A stretch of 38,622 nt of DNA, from the NCBI GenBank assembly GCA_022822185.1, contig JAJECE010000111.1:1-38622 (forward strand), read 5' to 3'. The stretch comes from Rhodothermales bacterium. GTDB lineage: Bacteria; Bacteroidota; Rhodothermia; Rhodothermales; Bin80. The translations under genes were made by a program, and so were the position numbers. Below are positions 15,412-24,031 of this stretch, in pieces. Each line of letters begins with the position of its first letter. The stretch's first letter is position 1. A model generated the notes under the pieces. It saw nothing but the letters and a program-made list of their open reading frames with translations, ran no database searches and was not told the DNA's origin.

Positions 15412-16740
15412 CTAGTTTGCTGTCAGGCTTTGCCCATCCCAGGTGACCATTTTCTCCATTTCGATGGAGGCATTGATCATGTGAGCGCAGGCAGCAGCAT
15501 GATGCCCCACCTCTGCATCCTCCTTCGTCGCACTACCGTCACGAATGGCATCAAGCCACTCCCGAATATGTACATGCATGGAATCCTCTCCCTCTGCATG
15601 ATAAACCTCTTCACCGGCAATTGTCGACTGGGGACGGCTGGAAGGCATTTCTTCATTCCGAGTTGCAGGGTCTGCAATGTAGGCATCCGCCAACGCTTTC
15701 GGCCAACTGGCCGTGATCCAGCCATTGCTCTCATTGACCCGTTCGGGAATGAATCGGAGTCCACCTCCAAATACCAGGGATCCCTCCGTTCCCAGAATCC
15801 GCATCCCCCCTGAATTGCCTCCCTGATTGTTAAATGTACCACTGAGGTTCACCATAAAGCCATCTGGATACTTCAGGGATGCATTGATCGTATCCGGCAC
15901 ATCCCGGGAGTGGATCCACCGGTACAGATCTCCCATGGCCATCACGCGTTCAGGGATTTGCGCATTCATTACATAGTTGATTGTCGTACAGGTATGGACA
16001 TACAGATCTGTAGACAGACCACCCGAGTAGTCTTTATAGCACCGCCAGCGAAAGAACCGCTCAGGATTGTACGGTCGCTTAGGTGCAGAACCGAGGAATA
16101 GATCCCAGTCCACGGTTGCCGGGGACGCGTCGGGAGGGATCGGGTAAATCCATGCGCCGGAAGCAGTATTCCGGTTCGTGCTTGCACGGATCATCGTGAC
16201 CTGTCCAAGTTTTCCTTCCTGGATCATCTGTCGTGCCTTTTGCACCAGGATCCCGTTGGGGCCGGGGCTCCCCACCTGCACCGCAAGGTTATTTCGTCTC
16301 TGCGCCTCAATGATACCTGCCCCCTCCTCAATGGAATAGGTCATAGGCTTTTCGATGTACGCGTGCTTACCTGCATTCAACGAGTCAACCGAGTGCCGAT
16401 AATGCCAGTGATCCGGGCTGGAGATCACCACCGCATCAATGTCATCCCGGGAGATGATTTCGCGGTAGTCTGCCATTGTGTCGGCCCTGCCATCTGTACG
16501 ATCCCTGATACGCTCTAGACGGCCGGTATAGGCATCGCAGGCAGCTACGACCTCAACCTCAGGAAATGCCTTGAGAGACTCCACCAGTCCGTGCGCTCTG
16601 GCCCCGGAACCAATCATTCCAATAGTGATGCGGTCACTCGGAGCAACGAAGGAGGGACGGGCCCCCATCGCAAGCCCCGCGGTGCCAATTGCGCTGGAAC
16701 GCATAAAATCCCGCCTGGATACTAAAAAACGCTGTGCCAT
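15412..16740 (-). CDS. Tat-exported Gfo/Idh/MocA family oxidoreductase
   Basis: A 442-residue NAD(P)-dependent sugar or glycoside oxidoreductase. The N-terminus SRRDFMRSSAIGTAGLAMG is a twin-arginine export signal, as in many secreted members of this family. The Rossmann motif I-G-M-I-G-S-G-A-R-A-H-G follows at about 38-49, then SSPDHWHYRHS and K-H-A-Y-I-E-K-P-M, the family's E-K-P signature with its catalytic lysine. The C-terminal half has the family's alpha/beta substrate domain. It is the last gene of a minus-strand operon, two bases after the DUF1080 gene's stop. Together with DUF1080, which is linked to 3-keto-glycoside cleavage, it probably oxidises or reduces sugars at C3 outside the cytoplasm. 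The exact substrate is not visible. Confidence 0.85.
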   Translation of the reverse strand: MAQRFLVSRRDFMRSSAIGTAGLAMGARPSFVAPSDRITIGMIGSGARAHGLVESLKAFPEVEVVAACDAYTGRLERIRDRTDGRADTMADYREIISRDDIDAVVISSPDHWHYRHSVDSLNAGKHAYIEKPMTYSIEEGAGIIEAQRRNNLAVQVGSPGPNGILVQKARQMIQEGKLGQVTMIRASTNRNTASGAWIYPIPPDASPATVDWDLFLGSAPKRPYNPERFFRWRCYKDYSGGLSTDLYVHTCTTINYVMNAQIPERVMAMGDLYRWIHSRDVPDTINASLKYPDGFMVNLSGTFNNQGGNSGGMRILGTEGSLVFGGGLRFIPERVNESNGWITASWPKALADAYIADPATRNEEMPSSRPQSTIAGEEVYHAEGEDSMHVHIREWLDAIRDGSATKEDAEVGHHAAACAHMINASIEMEKMVTWDGQSLTAN

Positions 16741-16742
16741 GA

Positions 16743-17741
16743 TTACAAGATTGGTGTTAAGACAAGGTTTCGATAGAGAACACGACCATGATCTCCTTGA
16801 AGATAAATGGGGCCCGGTGCAACTTCATCTGCTGTCATCGCCCCACCCGTGACCCCAAGGACCGGCTGGTTATCGATGATCGTTGTACCGTTCAGCACGA
16901 CCGTAAGATGGCGCTGATAGAGTGTAATATCCATGGACTGCCATTCACCCGCGGACTTTTCCACAGTGGCCGTCGGCTGGATTCTGCTGTAGAGCGCCCC
17001 CATGTGATGACTGTCTGCATCCATCCCGTAGGTGTCAGCAACCTGGATCTCATAGATCCCTCGAAGATAGACCCCGCTGTTGCTGCCTTTGGGGATGTTC
17101 ACATCCAGCGTGAGGCGAAAATCCTCAAAGGTTGCATCCGTGCGAAGATTCCCGTAACGAATATACTCACCGTCTTCGGGCTGTACCGGATCATTGACCA
17201 GCATGCCGTCTTCGGCCTTAAAACCATTGACCTGCGCATCATTGATCAGGCTCCATCCCGTGAGATCTGTACCATTAAACAGGTCAATCGGATCGCCGTA
17301 GGCTATCTGGGACAGATCCGGCGCAGGCGGTAGTTCCGGGATTCGATCTGCGGTAAATTCGACGATCTGGCTACCGATCCCGGAGTGGTCAGGGAATTGA
17401 GCCATGCCTGCCAGACGATCCCCGTCAGGCCGGAGTGTAAGCGTGTTTGTGAAGGTAAGGGTCCGCTGTCCCCCATCTGCCAGATCCCGGTCGACCGTCT
17501 GGGTCCGTGTGACTGTCAATTGATCCCCGGTAATATTTGCACTGGCCACCGGAAGCACACTGCCACCATACCAAAGTAATGACGCATCTACCATACCCTG
17601 ATCATGGGTGACCTCAAGCCAGCCTGCTCCTCCAGGCAAATGGAGCGCCCATCGCCCCTCAAAGGAGGCAATATGGTCCTGAGCATGGACGGAAAACGTA
17701 CATAGCGCGAAGAAAATCGCAAATAGGAATCTTGAAGGCAT
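16743..17741 (-). CDS. DUF1080 (3-keto-disaccharide hydrolase-like) secreted protein
   Basis: 332 residues from the ATG at 17741, chosen because it starts a clean signal peptide (MPSRFLFAIFFALCTFSVHAQ); an in-frame ATG at 17813 would extend it into the previous gene. The N-terminal ~125 residues form a lipocalin-like or beta-rich region that I cannot assign. Residues about 150-330 are DUF1080: DLFNGTDLTGW, then DFRLTLDVNIPKGSNSGVYLRG, YEIQV, and G-P-I-Y-L-Q-G-D-H-G-x-V-x-Y-R-N at the end. DUF1080 proteins adopt a concanavalin-like fold, and several are reported or predicted to hydrolyse 3-keto-glycosides. The gene lies between the CBM9-like gene (52-base gap) and the oxidoreductase (2-base gap), which supports a 3-keto-sugar pathway. 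Confidence 0.8.
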   Translation of the reverse strand: MPSRFLFAIFFALCTFSVHAQDHIASFEGRWALHLPGGAGWLEVTHDQGMVDASLLWYGGSVLPVASANITGDQLTVTRTQTVDRDLADGGQRTLTFTNTLTLRPDGDRLAGMAQFPDHSGIGSQIVEFTADRIPELPPAPDLSQIAYGDPIDLFNGTDLTGWSLINDAQVNGFKAEDGMLVNDPVQPEDGEYIRYGNLRTDATFEDFRLTLDVNIPKGSNSGVYLRGIYEIQVADTYGMDADSHHMGALYSRIQPTATVEKSAGEWQSMDITLYQRHLTVVLNGTTIIDNQPVLGVTGGAMTADEVAPGPIYLQGDHGRVLYRNLVLTPIL

Positions 17742-17793
17742 AAGAGTTTTTCTGATTAGTGCGGCTAGAATATAACAAGATTTAATAATATCA

Positions 17794-18639
17794 TTATTCG
17801 GCTCGCCGCTCAATGGGAGTTTGGGGGCCGGTCAGAATCATGCGTCCCCAGGTTGCATCATCATCTCCCGTCCCGTAGATCATAAAATGTCCGCCGTAGG
17901 GTCCGCCATCCGGGTCACAGTGAACGATCTCCAGTCCATAGACATCTCCGACACTGGGAGGTGTCCAGCGGGAGTCACTTACTCCCAATGTAGGTGCCAT
18001 TTGTACCTTTGCCTCCAGTATAAAATCCGCATCTCCCGTCCCCCAGGGATCAAATTCAAACGCATACGACACCGCCTCTGCCGGAATCGGTTCTTCCAGT
18101 TGCCGCTCCGTGGCCGTTCCATGCCGCCACCATGCCGCGTAGTCCGGGCGGGTTGCATCTGCAACAAAGCAGAACGCATTGTCCCCGTGCCCGAAATATT
18201 CTGGAGCCTCATCTCGGGGAGCTTCCACAAAAAAACAGATACTGTCCCGCAAATACCACGCTTGCGGCTCGTTCCCCGGGGCATCCACATCATTTACATT
18301 GTCCTTCACCTCGGCCCCGAAATACAAATATTCCGAATCCCACGCGACATAGTAGCGGGCCTGGAGATCATTTTCTGGATGTGGCTCATTGCCATGATCA
18401 GTAAGCCGGTTCCGCCGGCCATCATCGTACCAGAATGTGTGACGAAGACGATAGATATCCCAGATACCGTCTGTAAACGCAAAATCTTTCCACTCGGATA
18501 ATTGCCCGTCTATTTCGGGGGTTAGTTCCAGTTGGGGTACCAGAAGTTTGACCGTTTCTGTTGGACGCGGGGCATCCTGACCGATTGCAAAGTACGCCGG
18601 AACGATCAGCAAAAAAAAGCAAGCCGTACGCTTAACCAT
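17794..18639 (-). CDS. Secreted CBM9-like (sugar-binding) protein
   Basis: 281 residues with a signal peptide (MVKRTACFFLLIVPAYFAIGQ). The rest is a single CBM9-like/DOMON-type domain: LELTPEIDGQLSEWKDF at the first strand, YYVAWDSEYLYFGAEVKDN, then SICFFVEAPRD, WRHGTATE and FILEAKVQMAP. Such proteins bind sugars or heme; with a DUF1080 hydrolase and a sugar oxidoreductase downstream, glycan binding is more likely. It is the first gene of the catabolic operon. The 5' half and about 40 bases of its leader are duplicated upstream at 19559-19975 as a decayed copy. A TAA at 17794 ends it normally. Confidence 0.75.
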   Translation of the reverse strand: MVKRTACFFLLIVPAYFAIGQDAPRPTETVKLLVPQLELTPEIDGQLSEWKDFAFTDGIWDIYRLRHTFWYDDGRRNRLTDHGNEPHPENDLQARYYVAWDSEYLYFGAEVKDNVNDVDAPGNEPQAWYLRDSICFFVEAPRDEAPEYFGHGDNAFCFVADATRPDYAAWWRHGTATERQLEEPIPAEAVSYAFEFDPWGTGDADFILEAKVQMAPTLGVSDSRWTPPSVGDVYGLEIVHCDPDGGPYGGHFMIYGTGDDDATWGRMILTGPQTPIERRAE

Positions 18640-18807
18640 GATTGATAAGAAATTTGTTGGAGCCTAAAGTTAGCAGTTCTCAGAATATCCTGCACCATCA
18701 TACGCAGTACTATTCGTAAAACAAACGCCAATCCTGCGGCATTGAGCGTTTGACTGGAAATCCAGATATTTCAAACAGACCACTTCCAGGTAATGATTCC
18801 CGATTGG

Positions 18808-19566
18808 TTACGGTCCTGTTGCCATACCTCGCTTCCTTGCTTTATAATTGTCATGGTTGGACAGATACTTGGTGTGTCTCCTTATGACTTCGGCCGATAA
18901 ATTATCAAAGTGGCACTCCACCAGAATTTCTGCTGTGTGCGGATAGACCTTTGACAGATCGCTGATCACCCAGCCGATTCCCGTCTGAATGAATCTCTCC
19001 CGCTCTTTGACCAAAACAACGATGGTTGACTTGATCAGGGGATGGTATGTCTCATCCTGAACCACCGCCCTGAAGGGCACAATTGACGCACGTCGATTCC
19101 ATAAATTAGATTCTCTGCACCAACCGGCAATACGTTCGGCAACTTCCGGACCATGGCGAACGATTGCCGGTCCGAGCACGCGCACACAAAACCAGTCTGT
19201 GGTAGACCAATCAACAAATGCGCCGCAAGAGAATAGATCTTCAACTTCCGTCAACAAGTTATCTGCTTCCACCCGTTTCTGTAGATATTTCTGAATGTAC
19301 AGCGTACCCGCAAACTTGTCTTCGGCATGTTCCTGTCTGATCAATGATACTGCAAGATCTAACTCTTCTTCTCCCGATAGTTGCTGCAGTCCGTGAAACT
19401 TCCTCCATTCAGCCACAATTCTGGCAACCTCGGGGGTCTTGATACCGCGATAACGAATGGCATGCTTCAGATAGTTCTCAAACCACCTCTTGGTATGCAT
19501 ATCCGCCGCATCATCCAGCCGTCTCTGCAAATCGTAGATCAACTCGGATATACCGGAATTACTCAT
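18808..19566 (-). CDS. AlkD-like DNA alkylation repair glycosylase
   Basis: A 252-residue all-helical HEAT-like repeat protein matching DNA alkylation repair (AlkC/AlkD) enzymes, which excise N3- and N7-alkylated purines without base flipping. The AlkD active-site pattern is present: W120-S-T-T-D124 (AlkD Trp109/Asp113), W156-N-R-R in the LWNRRASIV helix, and Trp199 in GIGWVISDLSK (AlkD Trp187). The start ATG at 19566 overlaps the last codons of a degenerate CBM9 copy (GAATATGAGTAA), so its transcription and translation may come from that copy's duplicated leader. The gene was apparently joined to the duplicated segment by recombination. Besides repair, bacterial AlkD relatives occur near genes producing or resisting DNA-alkylating agents, but none is seen here. 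Confidence 0.8.
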   Translation of the reverse strand: MSNSGISELIYDLQRRLDDAADMHTKRWFENYLKHAIRYRGIKTPEVARIVAEWRKFHGLQQLSGEEELDLAVSLIRQEHAEDKFAGTLYIQKYLQKRVEADNLLTEVEDLFSCGAFVDWSTTDWFCVRVLGPAIVRHGPEVAERIAGWCRESNLWNRRASIVPFRAVVQDETYHPLIKSTIVVLVKERERFIQTGIGWVISDLSKVYPHTAEILVECHFDNLSAEVIRRHTKYLSNHDNYKARKRGMATGP

Positions 19567-19935
19567 ATTCCCGCAAATACGATGCTTTGTTCTCGTTCCT
19601 TCGGGCCTCTACATCATTTACATTATCGCTCACCCAAGCTCCAAAATACAAATATTCCGAATCCCACACAGCATCATAGCGGGTCTGGAACTCATTGCCA
19701 TGATCAGCAAGCCGGTTCCGCCGGCCATCATCGTACCAGAACATGTGACAAAGACGGGAGATATCCCAGACACCGTCTGTGAACGCAAAATCCTTCGCTC
19801 GGATAATTGCCCATCTATTTCGGGGACTATTTGCAGTTGGTGTCCCGGAAGTTTGCCAGTTTCTATTGAGCACTGGCCGGTTACAAAATACACCGAAACG
19901 ATCAGCCGAAAAAGACAAGCCATACACTTGACCAC
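19559..19935 (-). pseudogene. Decayed 5' copy of the CBM9-like gene
   Basis: This segment is homologous to the first ~135 codons of the intact gene at 17794-18639. It begins at GTG 19935 (the intact gene's ATG is GTG here) with a signal-like start. Near 19800 one base is missing compared with the intact gene (CTTTCCACTC there, CCTTCGCTC here), shifting the frame; the downstream part then reads DFAFTDGVWDISRL and W-D-S-E-Y-L-Y-F-G-A-W-V. A block coding for about six residues is also deleted. Homology stops at Y-L-R-E, exactly where the AlkD-like gene starts. Upstream, similarity continues to about 19975, including GTTAGCAGTTCT shared with 18668-18679. It is a truncated, frameshifted remnant. 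Confidence 0.85.
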
Positions 19936-20067
19936 GATTGAAGCAAAACCTGCTGGCCCCCAGAGTTAGCAGTTCTGACAATACTATGCACAGAATCTCT
20001 TTTGAATATCCAGAAACCAAGGATGATATACACCCGGCGGGAAGAAACACTCATTTCTGGCCCGACA

Positions 20068-20310
20068 TCAAGGAGGCCGTAACCGGCCCTGGACATCTGA
20101 ATTCGTCCCCACCAATATGTCTCTTCGTTCGCCGATAAATATTGAGCAAGTCTTATCATCGGGATTGAAATGAACCGGTCCTTGATTGACACTGAACATA
20201 TGCGAAACCCAACGCGCTGCTGGAGGGTATATATCCAGCCTATCCGTTTGTTTGGACTTTTTCGGAAGCATTCGTGATTTACATCCGAAGCAGATGATCG
20301 CAGCTGGCAA
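20068..20310 (-). CDS. Small uncertain ORF, 80 codons
   Basis: An 80-residue frame beginning MPAAIICFGCKSRM with a Cys-x-x-Cys pair and a basic stretch. I recognise no family. It occupies most of the spacer between the decayed CBM9 copy and the methyltransferase gene. An overlapping 140-codon frame on the same strand looks less protein-like. It may be a small real gene, a fragment, or chance. Confidence 0.25.
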   Translation of the reverse strand: MPAAIICFGCKSRMLPKKSKQTDRLDIYPPAARWVSHMFSVNQGPVHFNPDDKTCSIFIGERRDILVGTNSDVQGRLRPP

Positions 20311-20416
20311 AGTAAGAATTTCATGTTGATGTGGATGTGGATTTTACAGTTCCGGTTTGAGGCGATAGGTAGTGATCTGAGTTCCGCATCGAAAATAACC
20401 CGTTGGATTAAACGAA

Positions 20417-21526
20417 ATGTTGGTTGATAATCAATGGAGTGGACGTATCAGATCAGGGGAGATTGCGTCTTTGATCCGATGCGTTGACTTATTTTGCGGA
20501 GCAGGTGGGCTGACACATGGACTCGCCTCGGTGGGAATTAATGTCGGGCTTGGCATTGATATTGATCCGAGCTGCAAATATCCGTACACAGCAAACAATA
20601 ATGTCTCGTTTCTCTTAAAATCAGTTAAAGACACCACTTCTGCGGACATTTCTAAATTCTTTGATGACGCACCCTTAAGGATGTTAGCAGGATGTGCACC
20701 CTGTCAGCCATTTTCGTATTACAGCCGGGCACAGTCAAACTCGTCTGACCGGCGATGGCATCTCCTGGAACAGTTTTCGCGTCTCGTTCGGGAGACTACT
20801 CCCCATCTCGTTACCATGGAAAATGTTCCGCTACTGCAGCGTGAAGATGTATTTTCCAGTTTTCATACAGAACTTCGGCAGCAAGGATTTGATGTGATTT
20901 ATCGTGTGGTCAACTGTGCTGACTACGGAGTACCTCAACAGCGGAAAAGACTCATCCTGCTTGCTTCTCGTCTGGGTCCAATCAACCTGATTGCGCCAGA
21001 GACCCCGGAGGGATATCGTATTACCGTAAAAGATGCGATTGGCAATCTTGTTCCCCTGAAGGCGGGCGAACGCTGCAGTTCCGATTCAATGCATCAGGCC
21101 TGTGACCTCTCCCCTATTAATCTGCAGCGCATTCAGGCCTCAAAACCGGGTGGGAGCTGGCGGGACTGGGATGAGCATTTGATCGCCAAATGTCATCGCA
21201 AAAAATCTGGACGTACATATAGTAGTGTTTACGGCAGAATGGTGTGGGATAAGCCGTCACCTACGATGACAACACAGTTTTATGGATTTGGCAACGGCCG
21301 TTTTGGACACCCCGAACAGGACCGGGCAATTTCGCTGAGAGAAGGTGCAATCCTGCAGAGTTTTCCCGTAAATTACAAATTCGCTCCTGAAGACACATCT
21401 GTTTGTAAGAGAACCGTCGGCCGATTGATTGGTAATGCTGTTCCTGTCAAACTTGGGGCGGCGATTGGTAAAAGCATCGTCTCCCATGTCGAAAAATGGC
21501 TTGAATCAAAGGAGCGGATACTATGA
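20417..21526 (+). CDS. DNA (cytosine-5-)-methyltransferase
   Basis: A 369-residue C5-cytosine methyltransferase that transfers a methyl group from S-adenosylmethionine to cytosine in a specific DNA site. Motifs in order: I, DLFCGAGGL (24-32); IV, A-P-C-Q-P-F-S with catalytic Cys96; VI, M-E-N-V-P near 135; VIII, Q-Q-R-K-R-L near 174; IX/X, R-E-G-A-I-L-Q-S-F-P and G-N-A-V-P. The target-recognition region between VIII and IX is about 100 residues, a normal size for a single-site enzyme; the site cannot be predicted. It lies directly upstream of the GHKL-ATPase/nuclease gene on the same strand, so it most likely protects the host DNA from that nuclease. Its stop overlaps a 49-codon frame that fills the gap to the nuclease gene. 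Confidence 0.92.
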   Translation: MLVDNQWSGRIRSGEIASLIRCVDLFCGAGGLTHGLASVGINVGLGIDIDPSCKYPYTANNNVSFLLKSVKDTTSADISKFFDDAPLRMLAGCAPCQPFSYYSRAQSNSSDRRWHLLEQFSRLVRETTPHLVTMENVPLLQREDVFSSFHTELRQQGFDVIYRVVNCADYGVPQQRKRLILLASRLGPINLIAPETPEGYRITVKDAIGNLVPLKAGERCSSDSMHQACDLSPINLQRIQASKPGGSWRDWDEHLIAKCHRKKSGRTYSSVYGRMVWDKPSPTMTTQFYGFGNGRFGHPEQDRAISLREGAILQSFPVNYKFAPEDTSVCKRTVGRLIGNAVPVKLGAAIGKSIVSHVEKWLESKERIL

Positions 21527-21672
21527 AATTTCCCATGGCTCGTTATTTTCTTATGATGCTGTTGCCACTAACATTGCAATCCAAGGCTCTTTTGGGCTCC
21601 AGGAACATCGGTATTGGGCTTCAAAAGTATGATCAAAGCAGTGCCAATTTTGGATCAACGACAAAAACATAA
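21523..21672 (+). CDS. Small 49-codon ORF between the methyltransferase and nuclease genes
   Basis: An ATG overlaps the methyltransferase stop (ATGA) and opens a 49-residue frame (MKFPMARYFLMMLLPLTL...) that ends 12 bases before the nuclease gene. The spacing is that of an operon gene, but the N-terminal hydrophobic stretch has no known relative and another frame here (ISHGSLFSYDAVATNIAIQG) also looks protein-like. Either a small operon member or a remnant of a deleted gene. Confidence 0.3.
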   Translation: MKFPMARYFLMMLLPLTLQSKALLGSRNIGIGLQKYDQSSANFGSTTKT

Positions 21673-21684
21673 CCTTAAAGCTAT

Positions 21685-23679
21685 ATGAGTTCCCCAAAAT
21701 ACAGTGCCCCATCCCCGAGTACGGAGCAAGCCTTTGAAATGAGGGTGGGGTTGAATGTACTTGATCACCTAGGAATTAACCTGTACAGCAACATCGCTGC
21801 CGTTCTGACCGAGGTGATCGCCAATGCATGGGATGCGGATGCAAAAAATGTCACCATCCAGATTGATCATGGAGAAGACAGTCGTATTACGATGATTGAC
21901 GATGGAGTCGGTATGACGATTGACGACATCAACAACAAATATCTTCTGGTTGGGTATCGCCGACGTGATCAGGATATGAATAATGGGAAGCGCACGAAAA
22001 AGGGGCGAACGGTTATGGGGCGAAAAGGATTAGGGAAGCTTTCGCTATTCTCAATCGCAGATGTTATTGAAGTTCAGTCTGCAAAAGATGGGCAGTCTCA
22101 TGGGTTTCGGATGAGCGCTGTTAAAATTCGCGAAGCCGCAAGAAACCAGTCCCGGACCTATTATCCTGAATCCTTGAACAGAAACAAACTTGATATCAAT
22201 CAAGGCACCAAAATTGTCCTCAAAGAAATCAAACGTCAGCGATTAGGGCCTGGTGCAACAGCATTACGCAAGAGACTCGCAAGACGATTTTCCATTATTG
22301 GAGAGACGCACGATTTCAGGATTACGATCAATGAGAAACCGGTTACATATCATGACCGGGATGATCTCTCGAAAGTTCAGTTTCTTTGGATGCTGGGAGA
22401 GTCGGATATTGAATCTGGAGCCGCCCCCGGATTAATCAAGAAAGCAAACCTTCCAGGTCAACTTGATCACTGGGATAAGAACTGGAAAGTTCGTGGATGG
22501 ATCGGAACAGTCCAGAAACCGAAGCAACTTGACAACCCGGATGTTGGCAACCTCAATAGCATTGTGGTCTTTGCCCGTGGGCGTCTATTTCACGAGAACA
22601 TCCTGGATAAAGTCAATAATGGGAGGCTCTACACAAAATACCTGACAGGGCAAATTGAGGCGGATTTTCTTGACGATGACCATAATGCTGACATTGCCAC
22701 CAGTGATCGGCAGCGCATTCAGGAGGATGATCCACGCTACATCCAATTACTCAAGTTTCTCAAGTCAAGTCTACAGAAAATTGACGGACAGTGGAACGAA
22801 TTGCGTCACAAAATCGAACTGAAGCAAGTTAAGGAAACATTCCCTGCTCTGGATGCATGGTTCAAATCTCTGCCCGAAGGTTACAGGAATCAGGCAGAAA
22901 AACTAGTTGCGAAATTGAGTTCTCTTCCATTAGAGGAGGAAGATGATCGGAAACTTCTGTATAAACATGGAATCCTGGCATTTCAAAGAATGAAAGTTCG
23001 CGGGTCAACGAGGGAATTGGTCGATCACATCGGAGAACCAGATAAGCTTCTGCAAATTCTCTCGGATCGGGACGCATTTGAAGCCTCACTTTACAGAGAT
23101 ATCATCAGGTCACGTCTTGAAGTTATTGAGCAATTTCAATCTCTTATAGAGAATAACCAGAGAGAAAGACTACTCCAGAAGTTTCTATTTGATCATCTAT
23201 GGCTTCTTGATCCCGCATGGGAAAGGGCGACCTCCAGTGCTGTAATGGAATCACATCTAACCGAGGAAGGTGTGATCATTCAGGATATGACGGCAAAGGA
23301 GAAACTTGGCCGTGTTGACATAGCCTACCGCACAGATGCGGGAAAGCATATTATCGTTGAATTGAAGAGAGCCGAACGAAGGATAAAGCTCCTAGACCTA
23401 GTGGAACAGGGGCAAACCTATGTAGATAAGGTGAAGAAAATACAGCAAAATCAAGGGGATAATTCACCTAATATTGAAGTTATATTTGTTATCGGGAAAC
23501 CCTTGGACGAGGAAAGTAGTAATCCTGACCGTGTTAAAGCATCCATGGCCTCGGTGTCACCGGGCAGTCGTATTGTGCACTATGATTTCCTTATACGGAA
23601 TGCTCTGGAGGCCTATTCGGAGTACTTGGAGAAAAGTGCAGAGATCGACAAGATTGACAAGATTATTGATCAATTATAA
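21685..23679 (+). CDS. GHKL (MORC/MutL-like) ATPase fused to PD-(D/E)XK nuclease, restriction component
   Basis: A 664-residue cytoplasmic protein. N-terminal GHKL ATPase (about 15-400): E43-x3-N47-x2-D50-A (N box), DDGVGM at 72-77 (D-x-G-x-G), and G-R-K-G-L-G-K-L-S at 112-120 (lid/G box). The middle is helical. The C-terminal ~180 residues are a restriction-endonuclease-fold domain: D545 in G-R-V-D-I-A-Y and E559-L-K561 in I-V-E-L-K-R, followed by QGQTYVDKV. Aravind and colleagues described MutL/MORC-like ATPases of this kind in bacterial restriction-modification loci, and the upstream C5 methyltransferase fits that setting. The ATPase presumably clamps or moves on DNA and gates cleavage of unmodified sites. 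All catalytic residues are intact. The 3' end (K-I-D-K-I-I-D-Q-L) and the following spacer are AT-rich compared with neighbours, consistent with horizontal transfer. Confidence 0.85.
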   Translation: MSSPKYSAPSPSTEQAFEMRVGLNVLDHLGINLYSNIAAVLTEVIANAWDADAKNVTIQIDHGEDSRITMIDDGVGMTIDDINNKYLLVGYRRRDQDMNNGKRTKKGRTVMGRKGLGKLSLFSIADVIEVQSAKDGQSHGFRMSAVKIREAARNQSRTYYPESLNRNKLDINQGTKIVLKEIKRQRLGPGATALRKRLARRFSIIGETHDFRITINEKPVTYHDRDDLSKVQFLWMLGESDIESGAAPGLIKKANLPGQLDHWDKNWKVRGWIGTVQKPKQLDNPDVGNLNSIVVFARGRLFHENILDKVNNGRLYTKYLTGQIEADFLDDDHNADIATSDRQRIQEDDPRYIQLLKFLKSSLQKIDGQWNELRHKIELKQVKETFPALDAWFKSLPEGYRNQAEKLVAKLSSLPLEEEDDRKLLYKHGILAFQRMKVRGSTRELVDHIGEPDKLLQILSDRDAFEASLYRDIIRSRLEVIEQFQSLIENNQRERLLQKFLFDHLWLLDPAWERATSSAVMESHLTEEGVIIQDMTAKEKLGRVDIAYRTDAGKHIIVELKRAERRIKLLDLVEQGQTYVDKVKKIQQNQGDNSPNIEVIFVIGKPLDEESSNPDRVKASMASVSPGSRIVHYDFLIRNALEAYSEYLEKSAEIDKIDKIIDQL

Positions 23680-24031
23680 AAGTAGAAAATATCCTCTAAT
23701 TGAGTTCAATCTAATTGGACGATACCATTCAAAATTTTTCATTATCCTAAAACTATACCTCATACTGATTGAGGATGAGACCTGTGTGAGCCATATTTTT
23801 TTGAATCTATGATTGTCAAATGAATACGCCCTAGGGCGCGAAAAAGTTGTGTGACGAAGCCGGGAACCGTACTGACTCCACCGCACTTGAAATGATGTGG
23901 TCTCAAAATTTGCTTTCATGAATTATATACTCTCTTTCCAGACTAATACCGGGAAGCAGTTCATATACTGAATTAAAATCATTGAGATCGCTTGATTGAT
24001 GACGGGAGGACTTCTTACAGAGCCGGACTAG
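23680..24031. other. AT-rich spacer after the restriction gene
   Basis: No supportable gene in 352 bases. A perfect 12-base palindrome, CGCCCTAGGGCG, lies at 23827-23838. Frames on either strand lack motifs and ribosome sites. A GGGAGGA at 24003-24009 resembles a ribosome site but is too far from the ATG at 24032. Confidence 0.4.

Noticed and set aside
15390-15420. tRNA T-arm-like sequence on the minus strand (TTCGATTCC)
   Set aside because: The arm stem does not pair and no acceptor, D or anticodon arm fits around it.
15310-15813. 167-codon plus-strand frame
   Set aside because: Most of it is antisense to the Gfo/Idh/MocA gene and it carries no motif.
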